A stretch of DNA of 48,240 nucleotides from Hypsibius dujardini (taxonomy: Eukaryota > Tardigrada > Eutardigrada > Parachela > Hypsibiidae), in the NCBI GenBank assembly GCA_001579985.1, contig LRSR01000955.1, positions 1 to 48,240 on the forward strand, in the 5' to 3' direction. A model generated the notes under the pieces. The model searched no databases, was not told where the DNA came from, and was given only the letters and a program-made list of their open reading frames with translations. The stretch's first letter is position 1, and every line of letters starts with the position of its first letter. Position numbers and translations under genes: made by a program. This document shows positions 34,630 to 45,000 of the stretch, piece by piece.

Positions 34630-35925
34630 GGTAGATGGGAAAACAGATTGGGCTGGAGCTCAATCTATCGAAATGTGAAGCTTTTGTTCTTGCGGGTAAC
34701 GCCGCTAATTGGGAAAATGCTAAAGCCACCATCCAGCACTTCGACCCGACCATCAAGTTCCCCACTAAAAAGTACCTATCGTTTTTTGGGGCGGCACTGC
34801 TGCCGGAAGGAATCCCCATTGTTATAGACGACAACAATCAAACTCCTCACCAGCCGGTTAAATATCCTACCGGCCCATCACGGGCTCTTCATCCTGAACA
34901 ACTGCCTCAGTGTGCCGAAGGTGATGTACATCTTGCGGTGCGCAGCGGTGTAGAGCAAACCGGATAAATTAAAAATTTTGACGCGGTACTACGGGCCAGC
35001 GTTGAAGCTATCAGCAACACAGCCATGACACTCGCGTTATGGAAACAAATCAGCCCACCTGTCAGCAAGAGTGGATTGGGAGTCCCGAAAACAATTGAAC
35101 TAGCATACCCTGCCTTCCTGGCATCGGTTCATTCGTTCAAGGCTCTGATCTCTGTCATCACACCTACTGCCACCTTGGATGACATCATGGAGGTGCCAAC
35201 TAGTGATTGGCGGGCCATAACCGAAGGAGAGATTCCAGCCCTATTGAAGAGCCAAAAAGCATGAGACATGCCGGTAGTGGAACAACCGGTTGGCAAGATG
35301 ACGGTGGCTTCTACGGCGAAAGATAGAGCCCGGCTACGTGCTTTAGACTGCAAAGAAGCAGAAGCCTAGATCTATGCCCTCTCAATCTCGCTGACAGGTA
35401 ATTTGCTCAATGACATAATTTTCCGTATTCCAGTTGCGTTGCAGCTTGGGAAATTCATCTGCCAGCCACACGCTTTTTATTGTGGCGCTCTCGACATCTT
35501 CAAACGGCCACTGGTGTCAACCGGCATCCAATCCACCCTAGAATTACAGGGCCTGGATCGAGCCAACGAAAAACAGCCGGATGGTTTGACGCTGGGGCCA
35601 TTTAAGAGGAGACAACCCATGGCGTGGGATGTGACGTTCGTTGACACAATAGCAAAATCACACATTGGCGGCTCCATCGGCACATGCGGTCACGCGGCAG
35701 CGGAAGCGGAAAAGAATGAGACTACCAAGTACTGCCATATCATCGACTGGGTGCTATTCATGCCGTCGGGGTTCAAAACCTTCGGATTGTGATGACCGGA
35801 AGCGAAAACATTAATTATCGTCAAACGGGTGAAAGAGCAAACGTGGGTAAAGAAATCGCTGAAGTATTTAAGACAGCGGCTTAGTGCTATGATTCCGAGA
35901 GGGAATACGTTATGTAATTATATTA
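34630..35925 (+). pseudogene. Decayed non-LTR retrotransposon: RT 3' part plus endonuclease-like domain
   Basis: Recognisable protein pieces in more than one frame: GLELNLSKCEAFV, FFGAALLPEGIP, LSVPKVMYILRC, FDAVLRASVEAISNTAM and SKSGLGV (reverse transcriptase C-terminal region). Then come PDGLTLGPFKRRQPMAWDVT (a PD-(D/E)xK-like endonuclease signature) and RQRLSAMIPRGNT near the end. Breaks are visible: a frameshift at about 34850-34880, and two premature stops at 35263 and 35367 where relatives have tryptophan. A deletion follows the CGALD segment, removing most of the expected Cys/His cluster. It is noncoding today. The match is to a widespread invertebrate retrotransposon type; exact clade is not claimed. 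Confidence 0.75.
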
Positions 35926-36419
35926 TTAGCGATATATATTAGTAATGTCATTATGTGCTCGATATTCATTTACATGCACGCGAGTTAGCTTAGATATTTG
36001 TTATTGTTTTTTTTACAACTTGAATGTGGCATTATTGTGCGTATAAGCTCCTACTCGACGCATATAAATCAATCTTTTCGGTTTGCGGTCTGTAAAACTA
36101 GTTGTACGTCTATCGCTTAAGGTCTGGGAACAGATAATTTTTATCATGAAAAATTGGACATCGAAATGACAAGAACGGTTGACAATTTGTTTGCCGAAAG
36201 GTGTGCAGTCAGCCCCAAATTAAAACAGTTCATTTGGATTTTTGTATATGTGTAACCGTTTGTTTAGGGACATGTTTTTGTAGGGAAACTTAAGAACCAA
36301 AAAATGGTGAGCCATACAGAACAGTCGGTTAAAGACATGACAGGCTGGAAGCATTCTGGAAAAGTGTACGATATTTACCCGCGAAACCGACAGATTAGTT
36401 GCAAAAAGTACCTGCAAAA

Positions 36420-37005
36420 CCGGAATCGGCCGACGGAAACGCCAGTCCGTCAGATGACCTGTTTCTCTGGAAGATTTATCGCCAGTCTGACCGGAGGGTT
36501 GACCATCAACCTCGCCGAAAATGTTAATGGGTTGTATCCACGCTCAATGGGCCGATCACGAAAAACTTTTGTCATAAGAAGCGACGCGTCGTTTTATGGA
36601 TTTTTTTATGTGCGGTGCATAACGTCAATTGGCTAGCCGGTAGTTGGGAGGGCTTTGTCCCGGCCTTCTCTGATAAGCATTTTCATCAAAATTCGGTAAA
36701 CACATCATCACTGGCCGCGTCGTTCGAATATAATATTAACTTTTTAGAACTCGTTGCTGCGGCTATTCCTATTCTTGTTTGGGCACCACCTTTCCGAGGC
36801 GGCAACGTTGTGATCGAGTCAGATGATAACATAACAACGGTAAGTTTTATTAAGCGCGAAAGAACAAAAAATTTGGGTGCAATTAAGTGGCTCGAGCTCG
36901 TTTTTGACGCATCTATAGAATACGATTTGCGTTTTACTGCGAGACACTTAGCTGGTACGCTGAATATTGAATCGGCCGCACTGGGTCGTTTAGCAGGATC
37001 AGCGT
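36420..37005 (+). pseudogene. DIRS-like retroelement fragment (RNase H region)
   Basis: RSDASFYGFFYV, NWLAGSWEGFVPAF, INFLELVAAAIPILVWAP, VVIESDDNITTVSFIKRE and LRFTARHLAGTLNIE follow one another, as in the RNase H domain of DIRS/Ngaro-type retrotransposons. A frameshift near 36610 separates the first piece from the rest. The final catalytic Asp, normally in a NxxADxLSR context, is replaced by Ala. No recombinase or repeats are seen nearby, so this is a fragment. Confidence 0.68.
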
Positions 37006-37049
37006 GTCATGAAACGCGTTTCCTGCTTTCTTTTCTCTTTCGGTTTTGA

Positions 37050-39092
37050 TGAGTTTTGATGGGTTTTGATGGCCAGGGCCTATGTTAACCGATCTCTCGT
37101 TTCAGCTACCTATTTTAAAGCACGTCCTTTTCTGATTTTGTTTCGAAATATGCTAGAAAAAAGGTAAAACTAAAAAATTCATTTTTCAATCTGAAAAATG
37201 ATTTTAGAATTTTTCCGGCCAAGGATTGCTTGACTGGTGGTGCTTCTCCTGAATGTCACGTTTCATACATCAATCAAATCGGCCGTCAATCAATTGACTA
37301 ACGTTATAAATCGTCTGCGAACGGAACTTTTTCAATCTGTTGTACACTTTCGGAACATTATTTTCATGTAAAATTTATCATGGTCTGCGGTATTTTCCTA
37401 ATTCACAGGTGCCCAAAATAGTAAACAAAAACCAAATTAAAGCATTACCTCCAGATGCATGCCAAGTCTGGCCTCAATTACTCAGCTTGTCCAGAGAAGT
37501 GGCCGAACGTTTTTGACACACATCAACTGTAGTAAAATTATGCTTTACGGAAATAATAGAAAATCAGTAGGAAAACACCAGCAGACTTTCACGTCGGGCG
37601 TCTTGTCGTCTTGATAAATAAGATTTATCCTATTTCGTTTTGGGGGGGGACAAACGGGGGGAAGGGGAGGAGACTTGTAGCCTAAGCTCTGCTCTACAGT
37701 GTAGTGCAAAACATACTAAGTTCCCATTAAAAACGTCCATTCACGAGATAAAAATCATGGGATTTTTCGGTATTTATATAGAGAACCCTAAAATAGGCTT
37801 ATGGGGTAGGCTAAGTAAATGTTCGCGTATGTGGGCCGTGGCAAGTTCCGCAACGGCGTACTTATCATTAGCGGGTGTGATCAATTCGCTCTTCGTCTTT
37901 TCGGACAAATACTAAAGTGTTCCGATATTAGAACGTTTTTAGCCTAGTTTTGGGTTCTCAAGGGTTGTTGCATATGCTTTATCAATCAATCAAACGTAAA
38001 ATCGGGTATTAGCTACGAGAGTGAGAATGCCCGAATCCGCCCGAACGTAAATTCCCCGAACCCGGCCGAAAATCGTTTTCCCCGAAAATCCCGACCCAAA
38101 AGTCCTGCGTCGCGAACCGAATCCAGACAGCTTTTTTTGGGGCGAGACTGGTACGTACTCCTCTTTCCTCGTACAGTAGTGTATTACAGAAGCGGGGGAG
38201 GGGAGGGGTGGGGCGTGTGAATCCATCTCGCTTGTTCGAACTCCTTCGACTTGCCATTTTCCAATTTTGTTCCTTTCCACATTGTAGGCTAAGCGTTCGG
38301 AACTGCCTGTTGGGTTTGCGTTTTGTGCTCTATTTTCTATTACTCTTACTATATTTGTCGTGTCGGCTTGTCTGTGTCTGTCAACGACTACATCAGCGAC
38401 AAGTATGTCGATCTGCCTGTTTCCGTTCGTTTCCCCAAAGACCTTAAGCGTTTCAACCTGAAATTTAATCGGTGATACCTTTTATTGACTTCTGTTACCA
38501 TGGTAAGAATGACTCGCTCGCCCACATTCGTCGGCGAAAGCAACATCGAATACTACTACTGAAACAAAAGCTCGCGAGGGGAGAGAGACGCACAAACTCC
38601 AACAACGTAATAATCCCGACAAACACATTCACGACTAAAAGCACGATAAACCGAAACGACTTTTCCCAATATACACATAAGAGTATGAAAACAAACGACC
38701 GAAGTATCACGCCTAAAACAATTGTCTGTCTATTCTAAAAAATAACGGTATAAACTCTTTGTGCTGAAAAAGCAGTTTTAAAAACAAGGGGAGGAAACTG
38801 CCGGAGGCGCGAATGGCGAATGGCGTCTGAAGGTGTCTGCGTCTGTGCACGTTAAAACAGGCAGAGAAGAATGGAAAATGTACAAAAAAACCGGCGGCGA
38901 AAGCAAGAATTTTAATAACGGCGTGTTTGCTTCGGGGGGGGGGAGGTTAAACGGAAGTTTCCAACACCGACCAACCCGCGACCGAGGCAGGCAGTTTGCT
39001 GATGACGACGATGATTCGAGAGTCAGCGAGGCGAATGAAGAGATTTCTCAAACGTGGGGAAGAGGAGAGAGAGACACACACAGAGCGATCGG
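37050..39092. other. Intergenic between convergent genes, plus 3' UTR
   Basis: No coding exon seen. Homopolymer-rich G tracts occur at 37640-37680, 38190-38215 and about 38935. The segment from about 38480 to 39092 may be the 3' UTR of the minus-strand gene. Confidence 0.5.
38481..38486 (-). promoter_or_regulatory. Possible poly(A) signal of the minus-strand gene
   Basis: AATAAA on the minus strand, about 610 bp after the stop codon at 39093. It is the nearest perfect hexamer I found downstream of that gene. Confidence 0.3.
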
Positions 39093-42000
39093 TCAAGCCT
39101 GAGACAGTCCGCGACGCCAGTTCTGCTCCGGCTGATGGTGATGGTCGGGCTTAATCGGTCCGTTGCCAGGAGAGCCACGGTGCAGCACGTGCGACGAGCG
39201 GTGATGATCATCCATCGGTCCGCCGGGTGAGGAGCGTGGCTGCGGTTGATTACCGTTGCCGGGGCTGAGACCAAAAGTGCGGGCTGGAACGGCTAGCGGG
39301 GTAAATGCTTTGTTGGCATCCTTCAGCGGGGAAGTGCCGCCGGCTCCAGGCCTATAGCAAATGGAACAGATCGGTTTAAATATCACGATTCCGCAAAAAT
39401 GTGACGTCATTCTGCCAGTATGAATGCTTAAATTCAAATCCAGCAAACTCGTTTGACTGTTTCTTTACCTGTATGCATGTATGCATGTCTGTCTGTCAGT
39501 CTGTCAGTCTATCTGTCAGTCTGTCAGTCTGTCAGTCTGTCTGTCTGTCTGTCTGTCTGTCTGCCTACCTCCATATCTATCTGTCTGTGACTGCCTTTCT
39601 CTGTCTGCTTGTCTGCATGCCTCCCTACCTCCATCTGTCAGTCTGTCAGTCTCCCTGTCTGTCTACCTGCATGCATGCATGCATGCCTGTTTGCCTGTTT
39701 GCCTGTCAGTCCCTGTGTCCGCCTATCCGTATGTCTGAGCTTATCTTTCAGTCTGCCTCTATCGCTTGATAACCATCGATCTCTCCTGACTGACGTCGGT
39801 GCCGGTACTCATTAGGCATGGCAACTGAAAATGGAATGGCTTACTTCAGAGAGAAGGTGTTGAGCGACCCGCTCCCACGCGACCAAGTCTTCACATTAGG
39901 ACTCAGCGTGGGACTAAGTTGACTGGTGTCCGTCTCCGTAATACGATCAACCTAAAGACGTGAAGACATGAAGACATAAACAGAAATAAATTAACGCTGC
40001 TTAAAGTCAACTTCAGTTTCACAAGTTTCAGAAATTACCGGCAGTTTCACAACTTAAATATTCCAACTCATTTTACTTCAATTTTACTGGATGTTATTTC
40101 CCGATATTATGTACTGAAAAAAATTATACTCCCATTAAATATATCACAAATATTAGTACAGAACAAAAGAATAAAAAAAGGGGTTAAAATTCAAACATAA
40201 TTACACAACACGATATTAATAGATTTTCCGCCCAAAAATTTCACGGTGAATGGATCGGTGCCGATAAAACTATTTTCAGACAGGGAGGGCATAATTGCGG
40301 TATTTGTCAAGGAGGACCTCTAATCACTTCCCTTCCGGCAAGCGGAATAATAACCATAGACCTCTTCCGCCAGTGCATCTATTAATAAATCTATTCCTGA
40401 TATCATCGGAACATCAAATTAAAACAGATCAGTTAAATAATAAATGTTTCACAATTTTATTTTCATTTTTTTAATATTAATGATAAAATAAAATCAATAC
40501 GATTACATTAGAAAAGCTTTTAAAATCAAATAAAAGTAAACACTGACAAGGTGAGATTTCAGTTCCTGTCAGTTAAAAGAAGGATAATACAGTACTAGAG
40601 TAGCATGAAAAAAAATTGCAAAATGATAATAATAATTCCCGTACGTTAAGAGCAGTGAGGAACTTTTTGGTTTTTCCACTGCCGGGACGCGAACTCGGTC
40701 CGCCCGAAGGTGCCTTTCCACCTGGTCCCGCGCCAGCGGAACCGCTCGGTGCCGCATTCCTTGGTGGACTGGGCCGTGGCGCAGTGCCTTCCGGTTTGGC
40801 TGCCTGATGCGAGACAGTGGCAGTCGGTGTAGCCGCAGAAGTAGCCGAAGCAGGGTTGAAGCTGTCGTGGCGGACCCTTGACCCTACATCATGGTGCGGA
40901 TGATGGGGCTCCTGGTAAGACTTCTTCGGGGAGGATTGAAAAGTCGATCCCGAATGGTGTTTGTCCGCGCTCTCCGAGACAAAACGAGGTCGGTCGAATC
41001 CGGTGAGGGACGAGGAACCACCAGTGAAAGAATGTCCGTCCTGGAAAATAAAATGAGAAAGGCTTCAATATTATCTGCCGAAAGAAAATTTAACTGTTTG
41101 TTTGTCTGTTTGTCTGTCTTCTGTCTGTTTGTCTGTCTGTCGGTTTGTCCACGTGTCTGTCTGTCTGCTTGCTCGATTGTTTGGCTGACCGCCTGTTTGC
41201 CTGACCATCTGTCGGCCGGTCTACTCATCTGCCTGCCTGCTTCTGTCTGCCCAACTCACATGCGAGTCCCGCTGTCCGCCCGCCGCGTACTTCCAATCCC
41301 CACCGGTGCCTCGTAAGTGGTGATGCTGCCCACCCGGCTGTCCCATCAACAACGGCGGACTCGTGCTCTCCAGCATCCGCTTCGTCGACGGTGTCCCGCC
41401 CATATCTCCCGCACTCATCCCCGACTCAGAGACAAACCGCGGTCGCTTCCCCTGCAGCAATCCCTGGCCTCCATCACTCCTGTCCGGCGTCATCATTTCC
41501 GACGGTGGCGCCACCCATGTGTCGTTCTTTACAATCTTCACCCGCTCCAAAAGACCCTCCGGAAGTGCGAATTTCACCCGATTCAGCTCAATCCGCAGCA
41601 TCGCTTCCCTACAAACGATACGAGTATTAGTTAATTCCATTAACTGAAGGGGCAAATAGAATCGTGTAGAAATGAAGAAGAGTATGAAAATGAAATTCGA
41701 TTTCACTCTACTAAAGATATGAACTGGAGTCTGATGGATTCGGAACTTATGAAAAGATACGTGTGAACTTAAAGGCTAAAACTCCATTTCATATTGGAAA
41801 TAGAATTGGACAAACGGATTCCAATTCCACTTTCAATCCCATCAATTCCAACCCAATCAATTTCAGAAGTCCGTCAATTCCAATTCCAGCACTAATTCCA
41901 CATACACGCAGCTGGAACTGGAACTAGCATCCCTACCTGGAGTAGGTCCGCCTTGACGGTCGCGGCGGCGACGGTGAACGCAACCCGACCGGTCGGATGA

Positions 42001-45000
42001 ACTTGTCCTTAGCCGCTGCCGGTGGGAGGAAGAAGCCGACCGCCGTGCGAGGCTGACCCGAACTGGAGGAGGCCGTAACGGGGTTGCGGCCATCCTTAGC
42101 GTCCGGAATGTGCACTGATGGAAAGTGCCGGCGGAGTGGGAGGAGGAACTTCCCGGCGTGCTCGCCGGATGCGCCGTTGAGGAGCTTGCCGAAAGCTTCC
42201 AGATTCTCGGAGGGGTTCTTCAGGAGCGAGAGGTTGGTGCCGATGAGGTCGACCGTGCAGTCGTAGATGTTGGGCCAGTCAACGGAGAGGGCGGCCGTCT
42301 CGGAGATCAGACGTTTTGCACTGAATAGGAAAAAAGGAGAATCATTGGTTTGGATAATGCTCGTTAGGAAAATAGCTTCTTCGTCCAGTTCCGTCGTTCG
42401 GCCTAGATGTTAGTCTCAAATAGATCTCTCGGCTAATCGGATGTTAGTCCGCACTGACTTGAATCTGATGAGGCTAAGTCTCCCGGATTTTCTGCCTGCA
42501 ACCGATGTACCTACACCTACTTCATTCTTTTCATGATCTTTCTGCTTGCATGTGGATATAAGTGTCTGTAGGTCTTGCCTGTCTGCCAGCCAGTGGGCAC
42601 AAGTGTCTGAATATCTTGTCTGCCTGTCGTCTATCTGTTTAACCGTCTCTGTCTGTCAGTCTGCCTGCCTATAATTGCCTATAATTGGGGTAGGTTACAG
42701 TGTACGAGGGCATGAATGTCTTGTCTGCTTCCCACCTGATGTACTTAAGTCCTACCCGTTCCTATGTCGGAATATCGATCCTACCTGCATTCGATGTATC
42801 TATTCAGGTTTCCTATTGACTATCAGTCAGTGAACCAGCCAACCAGCTTGACTCCGGCCTGAATCTATGACTACTTGACTGTCTTGTCTACCTATATTCA
42901 CTACATCTTCTTCTTAACACCTTGACTACACACACCTTGGCTTCCATGACTAGAATCCCTTTTTTACGTATGCATTTGCGTTATAACAATCAGGCAACCT
43001 GCAATCAGGCCTTTTGATAGCCCCTCATTGCCAATTGGCATATGGGCGTGATAGCTTTGACTGCCCCTGTCTTCGCATCATCATGCCTGGATCCTACTCT
43101 GTCTGTCTGTCTGTCTGTCAATTAGTCTGTCTGCACTGTCTTCCCTCAATCACAGACTAATTTCACTAATCAATCCCTCAATCTCCGACAAGAATCCCGG
43201 CCGAAATCCGACTAATCTGCACGTGAAACGCAAAAATGCATGGCAAAACAATCCAATCAGTTCTAATAACATCGCAACGGAATTCCATTCGCGTCCTCCA
43301 TAAGCACCGGCAATTAGATCATTAAAATATGGGTGCAAGCAACCGACAGACAGGGCGACCGGCCAACCGGTCTGATCAAATACAAGTACAGAGTGAGATA
43401 TTATTTACCTCTGGATAAAGTGCGGACGAGCCAGGACGTTCTTCTTGCCGAGCTCTTTGAGGAGGAAATCGATCTTGGGCTGGTCCTCCCGACGGGCCTC
43501 GCAGTACCGAATCACCAGCTCGTACACAAAGTCGCCGCGCTCTCCGGCCGTGAAGGTTGACATATTCCGGGCGACGTGCGTCACGGCATCCTGTTCCAGG
43601 GTACGAGAGAAGGAGAGAGTGAGGGATTGAGATTGAGCGGGGGGAACGGAATAAGTACAGTGATAATAGTCGCTCCTCTTTTTCAAGGGCACTGGCAAAG
43701 ACATATCCATACCAGCAGGGAGGAGCGGACCGAAAACAGTCAACAAGGCACTGCAGACCGACAGGCAGGCAGGCTGTAAGATCGATAAACAGAGAAGAAA
43801 GGCCAATGGACATACAGGCAAGACGAAAACTATACGTTGTATGAAAGTATGTATGCCCACGAACAGAATACAAGCAACAGTAATCTAGCCGGTGAACAGA
43901 AAGGCAACGCAAGCTGACAGGTAAAGAAATAGACAGACGTGTGATCAAGAATGCAACGTGGACAAAAACGACAACCATCTAAAAATTGGCACCAAAACAC
44001 TCAGCAGCAGACAGACAAATAGACAAACAGAAAGAAAGAAAGACAGACAAACATACAGGTAGACTGACAGGCAGACAGACTGCCAGCCAGCCAGACGGAG
44101 AGAGAGACAGGCAAACAGTCATACAGGCTGACATACAGGCTGACAGACAGACAGACAGACAGACAAGGTGCCGGAAAGAAGAAATCCAGTCATGACAGAC
44201 AGCACAAAGAAGAGCCGCAAGACAATAGTCAGACACGCCAAGTATATTACGGTAGGTTGGCTTTTTGACACGTGCAACTACAACTATCACTTACGACCAG
44301 TTCCGGTTCTTCCGAATTGATCATAACGGCGACCAGCTTCTCCACTTGATCCAGAAACGGCTTCTTCCCATCCTGATGTTGTAGTTCCGCAGCCGGTGGT
44401 TCCACATTCTCAGCGTTCACTCGATAGTCCGTCTCCCCACCACCTGTGTAGGGCAAATAATTCCATTTAAAATGCAATTTGAGGGCTATTGCAAATATTT
44501 ACCTTACCGGTTCGGTATCCTATCACAGCACAGAATTAATCGATCGCTTGATTGGCTTTGGTACAATTACTTTTCTCTTAATTTTCAGATTCGAATGCAG
44601 GAAACTTCACTGAAAATTATTTAAAAACTGACAACGCGAAAATGACGCCAATAAAAGACACGGTATTCTTAGACTAAGGTGACCAACAGTTCTGCAAGCC
44701 CTAGTCTAGAGTTGACATTCGCCGGTTTCAGACAATTCAGACCATTCATTGATTGCTTGATTGACCGAAGCCGGTTTTAGACGATTCAGACGATTCAGAC
44801 CATTCATTGATTGCTTGATTGACCGAAGCCGGTTTCAGACCATTCATTGTGGGTTGATTGCTTGATTGACCGAAGCCGAAAGCCAGATGTTGTACAATTC
44901 AATTCAGGCCAAAATAATCTTCAAAATCAGCACATTAAAATCAGAAACTTGAAAATATTCAAAATAAAGAATAAAAACTTGAAAAGTATCGACAAGGCCA

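Noticed and set aside
38472-38738. 88-codon open frame on the plus strand
   Set aside because: It lies in the likely 3' UTR of the minus gene and opposite its possible AATAAA. No homology is recognised.
39401-39769. Open frames of repeated Ser-Val-Cys-Leu type, also at 263-487, 4791-5045, 9682-9888 and 10769-11203
   Set aside because: Translations of CTGT or GACA arrays, which lack stops in several frames. They lie in introns or flanks of well-supported genes.
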